A DNA stretch of 19,575 nucleotides from Euperipatoides rowelli (taxonomy: Eukaryota > Onychophora > Udeonychophora > Euonychophora > Peripatopsidae): the NCBI GenBank assembly GCA_003024985.2, contig PXIH01S0000835.1; one strand, 5' to 3'. The notes below the pieces were generated by a model. That model was not told where the DNA came from. It searched no databases and was given only the letters and a program-made list of their open reading frames with translations. Positions 10,261-18,311 of this stretch are shown here, piece by piece. Within the stretch, counting starts at the first letter, position 1. Each line of letters begins with the position of its first letter. Made by a program: the position numbers and the translations under genes.

Positions 10261-11960
10261 GGAGTGCGTACAAAGATAGTGCCACAAACCCACTTCTCGA
10301 TTGTCGTAAAATTCTGAGAACATTATCCGTTTCACTATAAAATTAAAACGAATTTCAGGATCGCTACCAGCAATATTAACCTAATTTTTTTGATTGTCCG
10401 TAGACTGACTTTAGCCTCATTGTGTAATAACCTAAAAAAAAACATTCAGAGATTATACGTGTCTCCACACTCTAATAGCGATTCAGCTTAAAAAACCCAG
10501 TCCCCTCATATTGAACTACGTATGTTTTATGACCAATTTGTCGGTGAACACGATTATTTACAATACGTAGATCCTAAAAAGAAAGCCAAATTAAGAATAA
10601 TATAGAATCATGAGGAAGATGGCGATAACTCCCCCATCACTACAATTTATCACAACTCGATCAATTTTACTCAAACTTTTAAAGAATCAAGTGAAGGTAT
10701 AAAAAAATGAAACTCGCATAAAGCTTTATTGAATGTTGTTAGGTGGCACTGTCATTAGCAACTAGATTATTTCCACAACTAAGTTCATGATTTTTCCCAA
10801 AGCGTAAGCTACTTCACGATTTATTATGGATTTATTTTGTACCTCAGAACTTCGACTAAGTCTAAGCTTGCCCGTGTACGACTAAGCTATTTTAAGACCG
10901 ATCCCGAAATTTGTTCCAAAATACTTTTACGCCCAAAAAAAGATCAACACGCCTATTCGTTGGTAACTTTTTTTAGCAACAATTAGCCTATTTGTCAAAA
11001 CGTTAATCTAGTAAAAATATGGATTATTTCCTTACGTGCTATACCTAACGTTCACGTCGCTTTACCTAAGCTTGATAAAGATGTCAACTTGACAGCTATA
11101 TCGATTAACGATAAAAAAATAAAGGACTAAACTTACCACGTTCAAAAAAAGGACCAACCTTCTAAAAAGAACTGCTTGATTTCGGGCATTGAGCTTATAA
11201 TACCTGCTTAAATTAATATATTGATTATAAATAATGACTTTTTTTTAATATTCTACTATTAACTCAGCTAATGCGATTCTCTGATAGAATTTAGGATAGC
11301 GTCTATCAAAACTTCACTATTTTCATTTATGACAAAAAGAATAAAATTAATGATCTTCATTCACCTAATTAAAAAATCGAATAAGCTCTATGAAGATTTA
11401 ATTTTCTTTATATGCCTCCATATTCATATAGATTTCCAAAATTTAGAATTAGATGCCTCCTTTTTTTTTTTTGACATCATTCCTTTTCAAAACAAACACC
11501 TTAAAATTTATTTTCATAATATCAACTATTAAGAAATTTTAATTGACAAAAACATCTAATTTCCTCAAAATATAATTGTGAAAAAAATTTCATTTATCTA
11601 TGGAAGCTTCTCAGGAGCTGCCGCTACACTATGCAGGTTGTCTGTAACTTTGTACTCCATTTTTCTACCAGTACATCCGGGCTCCCTGGAGATTCAGGAA
11701 TCCCTACTGTCCATCCAGAGATTTAAATTACACTTCACTGTCGTCTTTTGAAAGCAACCTGTCGACAGATTGCTAACAAAAATTGAATTTCAGAAAAATA
11801 AAATACAAAAAGATTTCCATTCTATCTCTATGAAATATTAAAAAATTAAAAGTTGTATATACTATAAAAGTTTTCAAATTTCAGAATGCCTATGTGTGTG
11901 TACAAACCGTCCATACAGAAATGAGCTTATTCGTTTCTGGCTTTCTGCGGACCTACATTA
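10261..11960 (+). other. Stop-poor tract in one + frame, possible decayed coding sequence
   Basis: The + frame whose codons begin at 10261 has about 16 stop codons in roughly 567 codons. A hand estimate from the base composition gives about 40. In 10501-11100 this frame has 5 stops against 12 and 20 in the other two + frames. The frame stays the same through a 67-codon open stretch at 11329-11532 and a GC-richer piece at 11600-11770. The stretch 10801-10980 has no stops and reads with ordinary mixed composition, for example KTDPEICSKILLRPKKDQHA. I recognise no family. It may be an ancient coding element decaying by point mutation, the antisense of one, or a compositional effect. Confidence 0.3.
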
Positions 11961-12156
11961 AAAGAACAAACATGGCATTATAAAATTTTAATGTAACGTA
12001 AAATAAATAGTAATATTTATGTGGATGCCACTTCAAAATATTTCTCTGAAGAATTTATATAATAAATCTGACTTAATAAAGTTTAAAAAAATTAATTTGA
12101 ACCAGAAGATGACTTAAAATAGCTATCCTGCCGTGCTAGCCAAATTTTACCCCTAA

Positions 12157-12877
12157 GTCCGATACCTGAAATTAACGCTTCCCCGGGCTAATTATAGTCC
12201 TCCTCATAAGGCTTCCCTCCTCCCTAATTGTCCTTATTCTGTCTCGAGGAAGACTATAGTTTCCTTAAAAATTCTAATTTACACCTCGGTTCAGTTCATT
12301 CTCGGGTTAGCGTGATTGAAGTTACCGAGGTCGGAGGCCTGCTTTAACTTATGCCACTCACAAGACCGTAAACATATATTATTTCTAATAATTGTATTGT
12401 ATCTATAACTAGGCAAGTCGTTAAAGCCTGGCGGTCACATTTATAGCTTCAATGGGAGGGCAGTCCTGTTCCGCAAATCGCCTGTAGATACAGGCTATAA
12501 ATACAACCCTGACTTGAAATGTCTCTAATATCTCCCCAGCCCTTGGGTAGGTGACGTTGCGCAAGCAAGGCACTAACGAGCCCACATGAGATGCTATTAC
12601 AGATCGAGGAGACATGTTCCGGGGATAATTACCAGATAAATGCCAAATTTTTATCACTAGTCTCTAATTACACTTGTATACAGATGCCCAAATTAGGATA
12701 ACTAATTGTATCACATTCATATATAAGTTTATGCAAAGAGATACCCCAAAGATATAACATTTACTGAAAACAGGTCGATTTGTGCCAAGTTTAGTTGAAT
12801 CTCTTACGGGGCTAAGACCCGGCACAAACTAACGAAATTTAAATGGGAAAACTAGTTAAACCTTAACTTAATTAGAA
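12157..12877. repeat. Unclassified ~720-bp interspersed repeat, copy 2
   Basis: This is a full-length direct match to 7395-8117 with the same start (GTCCGA) and end (TAAACC.TAACTTAAT). Differences are spread along its length as substitutions and small indels, as expected for two old, independently diverging insertions. The minus-strand open frame here (12421-12657) shares only a short piece with the one in copy 1 before indels put them out of register, so a conserved protein is unlikely. Confidence 0.8.
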
Positions 12878-13030
12878 ATTCAGTCCGGGCCGGCAGACTA
12901 GGACCTTAAGAGGAGAAAGGGGGAACCAACCCTTTATTATCCCTGCCCAGATAGAAAAGACAGGTACCACCCCTATCTTGCGTACATAAGGAAAGGCCAC
13001 CTGTAAAATAAAAATAAAATAAATAAAATT
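12878..13030 (+). repeat. Retroposon-like segment with A-rich tail
   Basis: A GC-richer segment starting near CAGTCCGGGCCGGCAGACTA ends in GCCACCTGT followed by an AAAATAAAAATAAAATAAAT-type tail at about 13003-13028. The layout of GC-richer body and A-rich simple tail resembles a SINE or the 3' end of a LINE. No tRNA-like boxes or flanking duplication are convincing. It directly abuts repeat copy 2. Confidence 0.35.
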
Positions 13031-13451
13031 GGATTGAATAAGTCATTTCAGAATCTAGCCTACACGCACACAAGCAAGCGTCTGCTTTTAGCAAATTATA
13101 GTATTTATTTGCTTAGAACAAAAATTCACAATAATTCCTTTCCCCATCATATAAAGTATATATGACAATTTTAAAAAAGGCAGCTAAATTAAATTAAAAA
13201 TATTAAAAAAATTTAGTAGTTTTTTTATGCTTGCTTGAATCAAAATTGTATTTTATTTTATTAAAGTGAATTATTTTTTACTAAAAATTTTATTTTGTGA
13301 TGAATTTTATAATTTTTGTTTTGNTATATATAAGTAATTTAATTATTTACACTATTTAGTTTGATCTTGAATCGTTAATAGCCATTCGCATCTTTGGTAT
13401 TGCAGATTTTGCGAATTTCTGTGTTCGAATAAACGACACAAAAAATTGATT
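13031..13451. other. AT-rich stretch upstream of the hAT relic
   Basis: Nothing recognised with confidence. A block of about 60 bp, 13261-13324 (AAAGTGAATTA to TTTTTGTTTTG), is repeated near 14926-14990 with few differences, which marks a small dispersed repeat. The part just before 13452 may belong to the hAT relic but cannot be assigned. Confidence 0.45.
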
Positions 13452-13745
13452 AGACTGTCTGGTGTTATGGTGAGTAAACATAATGGTTTTGTGAAATTTT
13501 TTAGTGAAGAAGTTCAGCACCCTATTATGCAGTTCCATTACATTTTACACCAGGAACTTCTCAGGAAGCGTTGTGTTCAAAACTGTACTCTCGTTGGTAA
13601 CTAAAATTGTGAACTTTATATCTGCACATGTTCTAAATAATTACCAGTTGTTGAAGATGCTAGACGAGGTGGATTCTCAATATGGTGGATTTCTTATGTA
13701 CAATAATGTTCCCTGACTAAGTCTTAGTGACACACTAGACATTTG
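13452..13745 (+). pseudogene. hAT-family transposase fragment (frameshifted)
   Basis: Two consecutive + frames carry the middle of a hAT transposase of the type found in ZBED5, SCAND3 and GTF2IRD2-like proteins. The first (13452 to about 13570) reads SKHNGF then an acidic block and QFHYILHQELL, matching the family's GKHNG.. and FHCI.HQEAL.. motifs. After a frameshift near 13565-13575 the second reads VLSLVTKIVNFI, then LNNYQLLKMLDEVDSQYGG and YNNV, matching the family's VMSVVVKIVNFIRA...LNHRQF...L.EVDSEYG....YH..VRWLS. The conserved RWLS position is broken by a stop at 13714, and LSLSD follows it. The catalytic C-terminal half and the N-terminal zinc finger are missing. The HQE and EVDSQYG motifs make the assignment fairly secure. 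Confidence 0.75.
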
Positions 13746-13774
13746 AAAGTAATAAAACAAACTTCATGTGCACA

Positions 13775-13801
13775 CTAGTTGGAAAAGGTTCGCCATCTCT
13801 G
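13775..13801 (+). mobile_element. Candidate 3' terminal inverted repeat of the hAT element
   Basis: GGAAAAGGTTCGCCATCTCTG reads on the minus strand as CAGAGATGGCGAACCTTTTC, which resembles hAT termini (CAG.G.TGGC.AACCTTTT). It lies about 55 bases after the transposase fragment, which fits an internally deleted copy. The next eight bases, GTATAAAC, would be the target-site duplication. No matching 5' terminus was found upstream. Confidence 0.5.
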
Positions 13802-13828
13802 GTATAAACAGTTAATTCTTGATTTACA

Positions 13829-13856
13829 CGGGGGGGGGGAAGGGGGGAGAGGAGTA
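13829..13856 (+). repeat. Poly-G / purine run
   Basis: Nine or more G, then GAAGGGGGGAGAGGAG, form a short G-rich purine tract with quadruplex potential. It stands out from the AT-rich surroundings and resembles the longer tract at 2044-2118. Confidence 0.5.
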
Positions 13857-14304
13857 GTATTTTTGAAAATCAGCATGTCCTGTAAATCAAACAAATTATT
13901 CTTAAGAAATAATGGAAATACTTAAAGTTAGAGAAAGTGAAGAAACTATAAACACTAAACAGCATTTATTTTATTCTACTCTATTAAGCACTTGTTAGGT
14001 TAATTTTCTAAAAATTGTACCTTTAGATTTGGGAATTAGTGGAAGGATGGATTTGAATTTAAGCTAATACACATAACATTTATTCAAATAAAAACATTGC
14101 AATAAAGGATTTGAATCAATTTGAAATAAATGTATTAATTTCTCCTATCATAACATTAACAAAAGCATAAAAGCTTAACTACTTTTTAACAGGTTTTCAT
14201 TGTTTGCTTTTTATTCTAAACTAGTTAAAAGCCAATCAAAATGAAGGTAAAATATGAGTAAGATCATGAGGGACCCTTGTTCTGGTAGCGGTTAAATTTT
14301 TATT
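13857..14304. other. AT-rich non-coding stretch
   Basis: No recognisable feature. An AAGGATGGATTT near 14043 was considered as part of a TRAPPC1 exon and dismissed. Confidence 0.45.
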
Positions 14305-14568
14305 TATCTGTATCTATAAAGGGCATTATTTATCCGTGTGTATTGATAAAGGGCCTCATTTAGCCATACGTATTTATAAAGGGCATAATTTAGCCATGTG
14401 TATTTATAAAGGCATCATTTATCTGTGTGTATTTATAAAGGGTATCATTTAGCCATATGTATTTATTAAGGGCATCATTTAGCCATGTGTATTTATAAAG
14501 GGCTTCATTTATCCATGTGTATTTATAAAAAGCATTATTTATCCACGTGTTTTTATAAAGAATAAATT
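14305..14568. repeat. 30-bp minisatellite, about nine units
   Basis: Units follow TA(T/G)CC.TGTGTATTTATAAAGGGCATCATT with few differences, mostly exactly 30 bp (the first is 26 and two are 29). Two unit types alternate, one starting TATC and one starting TAGCC, in the order T T G G T G G T T. Because the unit is a multiple of three, a minus-strand frame stays open across most of it as a 10-residue repeat (..YKYTWIN.A.). That peptide is a consequence of the repeat and not good evidence for a gene. Confidence 0.9.
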
Positions 14569-14617
14569 TCAAAACAGTTACAGTACGGTATATACTTAGG
14601 GCTCTCAGGTCTACCGG

Positions 14618-14672
14618 AAAACCGGTATTGTTACCGGTTTTGAGTCTTCAATCCCGAGAGCATGCTTCGGGA
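14618..14672. repeat. ACCGGT hairpin cluster
   Basis: AAAACCGGTA (14618-14627) and TACCGGTTTT (14632-14641) are perfect 10-bp arms around a 4-nt loop. A second, weaker inverted repeat, TCCCGA/TCGGGA, follows at 14652-14672, and another TACCGGTA lies just after at about 14693. The stretch begins AGGGCTCTCAGGTCTACCGG, which resembles the end of some hAT-type non-autonomous elements. The other end was not found. Confidence 0.5.
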
Positions 14673-14699
14673 CCACCATTTGTACCGGTAAATATAAAT

Positions 14700-15492
14700 T
14701 TACAATATATTTTTCAATTGGTAAATTATGGTATTAATTACTGGAATATTATTCAATACAGAATCAATTACATAAACAGCAGCGACAACGCTGCCATGAT
14801 ACCCAAAATCATAAACTTGCTACCGTTGCCTTTTTGTGGTTGGCTCTTAAAAATTGTACAAAATTTTGAATATGTTTGTTAGCATAGGCTGCGTAGGCTT
14901 TTTTTTATATACGAACCCGCTAAATTTTAAAGTGAATTACTTTTTAAGAAAAATTTTGTTTTGTGATGAATTTTATAATTTTTGTTTTGGTTTGTTCGTA
15001 CTTTAATAAAAAAAAATTATGTAATAAATTAATAAAATTAATATTTAATAAGCTTTTCCTTAAAATATATATTATATGATATTTAATATGTACACATAAA
15101 ATGTCCCGGTTTACACTCGATGAAACCTGAGACCAGACCCTATAGTGGAGTGCCCTCATGTGAGAAGAGCAATAACTAAGATTTCTACAATTTTCTTCTT
15201 CAAAATAGCTGAGTTGGTTACCATGGAAACGTAGCTTTAACTTAATGTTTCATAGCTTATTTAGTTAGCTTTAACTGTTTTTGATAATATAATTGTTCAA
15301 ACATTGTAATTCTGAATCTTTCTTGTTTCTTTACAAGCTGAAGTACTGTGTTTTCACCAATAATGAAAAGGGAAACCAAAAGGGGTTGAGGGATTTAGGC
15401 CCACCTGAGAAAATAGGGATAGTAGGGCTGCAAAAATTGCAATCAACAAGATTTAATTTAGAATATATTGTTAAGCAAAGTATAAACTCTAG
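14700..15492. other. AT-rich stretch with scattered small motifs
   Basis: No gene is recognised. It contains the second copy of the 60-bp dispersed repeat (about 14926-14990). A slightly GC-richer piece at 15095-15160 and another at 15380-15450 (including GGCCCACCTGAGAAAATAGG) translate into nothing I know. Confidence 0.45.
15217..15230. promoter_or_regulatory. Possible RFX X-box motif
   Basis: GTTACCATGGAAAC is close to the X-box consensus GTTRCCATGGYAAC bound by RFX transcription factors, with one departure in the second half-site. No gene start is identified nearby, so this is a sequence match only and may be chance. Confidence 0.25.
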
Positions 15493-15547
15493 GAATAAAT
15501 CCATTGGATTTATTCTGTCATTTACTAAATTTATTTAGTAAATGACA
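15493..15547. repeat. Two adjacent near-perfect palindromes
   Basis: 15493-15515 has 11-bp arms (GAATAAATCCA and TGGATTTATTC) around one base. Directly adjoining, 15516-15547 has 15-bp arms (TGTCATTTACTAAAT and ATTTAGTAAATGACA) around two bases. Both are perfect. The second ends three bases before the tandem repeat at 15551 begins, so the palindrome could mark the edge of that repeat or of an element. Confidence 0.85.
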
Positions 15548-15550
15548 CAT

Positions 15551-16305
15551 GTATCTCAGATACACTGACTATTCATGTAACTTTCTGATTTTCAGGTAGC
15601 TACAGTAATATAAATAAAAAAAATACATTTTGAATTAAACTTATGCATATTTTAAATCGGAATTTAATGCAGATTTAAAAAAAAAATTATACCTCCAACG
15701 ACAGGGAAGCGGCAATGGAAAATGTAAGAACTGGCTTTTTTTATTATTTTTTTATTGCAGACTTTTAGATAAAAATTCATAAATAAAAATCTGTTTGTTG
15801 GATTTTTTTTTAAATATACAGTATATAAAAATTGAAAAATTCCCGATAACAAAAAGAACAAAAAATACTATAAGTTTTTTTATATCTGTTACATATTTTG
15901 AAATATACACATGTACTGTATATACAAATGTATCTCACAGATACACCGTTACTAATCTAACTTTCTGATTTTTAGGTAGCTAATACAAATATAAAAATAC
16001 ATTTTGAATTAAACTTATACATTTTTCAAATCAGAATTTAATGCAGATTTCAAAAATAATAAGCAAAAAATTCTATCTCCAATGAAGCGGCAATGGAAAA
16101 TGTAAGAACAACTGGTTTTTTTTTTTAATCGACTTAAGATAAAAATTCATAAATAAAAATCTGTTTGTTGGATTTTTTTTTTAATATACGGTATATTAAA
16201 ATTGCTGATAAAAAATACTATTTAAGTTTTTTTTATATGTTATATATTTTGAAATATACACATATATCTCACAGATACACCGCGACTACTCGTATAACTT
16301 TCTGA
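15551..16305 (+). repeat. Tandem repeat, about 2.1 units of 333-379 bp
   Basis: Unit 1 (15551-15929), unit 2 (15930-16262) and a partial unit 3 (16263-16305) each open with TATCTCA.AGATACAC followed by AACTTTCTGA. Units 1 and 2 share GGTAGCTA, ATACATTTTGAATTAAACTT, GAATTTAATGCAGATTT, AAGCGGCAATGGAAAATGTA, AAAATCTGTTTGTTGGATTT and TTTTGAAATATACACAT. They differ mainly by indels in poly-A and poly-T. The third copy breaks off where the ATTACTCAAGA cluster begins. It looks like a short satellite or the multimer of a non-autonomous element. Confidence 0.85.
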
Positions 16306-16315
16306 CCGCAATGAC

Positions 16316-16424
16316 TGCAGGGTTAATAGTCTTGTGTAATAGCCTTGAGTAAGACCATTACTCAAAAACATTACTCAAGACTCTTGCCCAAGACTTTTTC
16401 TGAGTAATAATCTTGTGTAATTAG
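16316..16424. repeat. Second ATTACTCAAGA cluster, both orientations
   Basis: Imperfect AGTCTTG.GTAAT units at about 16328-16352 are followed by ATTACTCAA.A units at 16355-16382, then by inverted forms to 16424. One more GCTTGAGTAAT lies near 16558. The core is the same as in the array at 3905-4195, about 12 kb away. It joins directly to the truncated end of the 333-379-bp tandem repeat. Confidence 0.7.
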
Positions 16425-16439
16425 TCCATGTGCCAGCCA

Positions 16440-16990
16440 ATTTTTTGGTAAGAAATGGGGGGAACAGATGAAACTTACAGGGTACAAACCATTGGTCATA
16501 GAGATTAGGAAAATAGGTGATAGCCATCTCACAATGGCGGCCATTTCAAAATGGTGGCTTGAGTAATATGTTTAATCCTTGATATCTCAATTCTTTGCTC
16601 TATTTTAATTTTTTTTTCAAATGAAATTCTTTTCAAGCTCTTAATTTTGGGTTATTATTATATTTAATGTATATTCATGGTTTTCTCCATAAATGAAGAA
16701 AATCAATTTTTTTTTACCCTGTATTTTCATAATATTTAGCCCAGCAGCTTGAAAATGGCTCAAAATCTGAAATTTTGGTTCAATAATAAAAAATACCTTG
16801 ATTCGTGAGCTTTCCAATGGTACCATGTAATGTACATTAANAATTTTGGCCAAAATTACCCATAAAATCCACCCTTCATCAAAAATAAAAGAAGTTTCTT
16901 CCAAAATATTTAGCTTCTGTGTTTATAGTAAAATCCCCAGGTGGTATCTACGACAAATGGCTATATTACAATGGCTAACACGATTAATAT
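16440..16990. repeat. Possible interspersed repeat with an 87-codon minus-strand open frame
   Basis: The region opens with ATGGCGGCCATTTCAAAATGGTGGC (split here as ATGGCGGCCATTTC and AAAATGGTGGC), a kind of motif often seen in interspersed repeats. The minus-strand frame 16904-16641 is open for 87 codons with unusually balanced composition, for example MVPLESSRIKVFFIIEPKF and SHFQAAGLNIMKI, with one N inside at 16841. I cannot name a family. The open frame may be chance, given the window's size. Confidence 0.25.
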
Positions 16991-17194
16991 TTTGAAATTC
17001 TTCCGTTATTGAACCATAATTATTTTCCCTGTTTTTCCATTAATCCATTTGCTATGTGTCCAGATTGAGTTTCTTGTCTTGCCTTCAATTGCCAGCCATA
17101 AATCTAGTTTTCATGTGATTGTTACAATATTGGGATCTCTGTAAAAAGAAAGAATCCCTGGTGTGTACTAATGGTGAAAGAAAATTAGCTATTT

Positions 17195-17315
17195 TCTGCA
17201 CCAGGGCTGCATGCAGGATCAAACATCCGATCTAGCATATATGCACAAGCCACACGCACACAGTGTCAGAGTACATTAACGATCAGACCATGGTGCCTTG
17301 GCGCGCTCTTATTTC
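17195..17315 (-). repeat. Possible tRNA-derived SINE head
   Basis: On the minus strand the segment runs AAGAGCGCGCCAAGGCACC, then about 70 bases, then GGATGTTTGATCCTGCATG. The second piece is similar to a Pol III B box (GGTTYGANYCC) and the first resembles the A-box neighbourhood of tRNA-derived SINEs. It is more GC-rich than its flanks. Spacing between the boxes is longer than in a standard tRNA, so this is tentative. Confidence 0.3.
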
Positions 17316-18266
17316 ACTTTCCAGTCAGTGATGGAATGTTCGCTCCAAGCTGCTACAAAAGATAAAAAAATGAAGAAAGTGTTCCAAAATCATAAAACTA
17401 AGCAGTTCTAAAATTTTCTTGTGTGTTTTTTTGTGGTCAAAATACGTACAGTAGGCCTATATCCATAGCTTGTAGGTCGCAAATCGTTTAAGCAATTAAA
17501 CGATTTTTGGGGCTACATGCCAATGGTAGGTCTGAGATCCAGATATACAATAGTGGGGAAATGAATGAAATCATGTGGCAGTCGATAGAATGCAGGCCGA
17601 CCTATGGACCTGGAGGGTAATTGGCAGTTTTGTGGCTGAATGTGCTAGGTGGATTCTGAGATCCAGATTTTGAAGTTGACAATTTTGTTACTTTAAAGCT
17701 CCAATTAAAATAGATTGTTTTGTTTTGAAAACTGTCTGCCATTTTCTGTTAAATATCAATAACGGTAGATTTTTTTATATTTTATAAAGTTGTTTTGAAT
17801 TGAGAGATGATACGATAGTAGGCTAGCTAACCGCTACAATATACAAGTACCGCAATGTAATTTGAAACAATTGGTTGGCATTTTTATTTTTAAAGATCAA
17901 TAATTGAAATGTCAAAAATACTCTTGTACAGTATTTGGATTTTTAATTGGGATTTATTTACTAAAATTTAAACATGACTTTTGCCAATTACATTTCAGTA
18001 CCTAATACCACATGTAGGCNAAAATTTGGTGTTTGGCTCATTTTATAGCTACAACTATATTTTGTTTTGTTTTTTCATTTGCCACTATTTGAATATTTCC
18101 CACCAAAAAAAAAAAATTCCCATTCATTTAAAAAAATTATTCAAGATTCACAGCAGGAATATTATAAGATTAAATACATCAAGGTAATAATAACAAAGTG
18201 TTATGCAATTATAATAATGCAGAAAAAAACTTATTTACAATTTTTTATAAATGTTCATTAATCAGC
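17316..18266. other. AT-rich stretch with small repeats
   Basis: No gene is recognised. TCTGAGATCCAGAT occurs at about 17531 and 17656. Single N at 18020. Two overlapping open frames near 18000-18260 are low-complexity. Confidence 0.45.
17481..17506. repeat. Perfect hairpin, 11-bp stem
   Basis: AAATCGTTTAA and TTAAACGATTT form perfect arms around GCAA. A T-run follows, but with no gene nearby there is no reason to call it a terminator. Confidence 0.7.
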
Positions 18267-18296
18267 TTCTGCCGGACTCAAACCCTGGCCGGCAGA
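18267..18296 (-). repeat. Inverted repeat holding a B-box-like motif
   Basis: TCTGCCGG and CCGGCAGA are 8-bp arms around a short centre. Read on the minus strand the centre contains GGGTTTGAGTCC, close to the Pol III B box, so this may be the edge of a tRNA-derived SINE. It sits just upstream of the DUF6589-like relic. A related GGCCGGCAGA occurs at about 12888. Confidence 0.35.
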
Positions 18297-18311
18297 TTAT
18301 ATTAATTGCGA

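Noticed and set aside
12421-12657. 78-codon minus-strand open frame in repeat copy 2
   Set aside because: Same reason: it shifts register relative to copy 1, as expected for a non-coding repeat.
14035-14070. AAGGATGGATTTGAATTTAAG as the next TRAPPC1 exon (KDGF block)
   Set aside because: The reading frame is incompatible with the phase-2 donor at 9107, the only upstream AG is in the wrong register, and the following residues do not match the family.
14390-14572. Repetitive peptide gene on the minus strand
   Set aside because: The 10-residue periodicity is a direct result of the 30-bp minisatellite, and there is no signal sequence or splice context.
17481-17515. Rho-independent terminator (hairpin plus T-run)
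   Set aside because: No bacterial gene context. It is a chance or repeat-derived hairpin in animal DNA.
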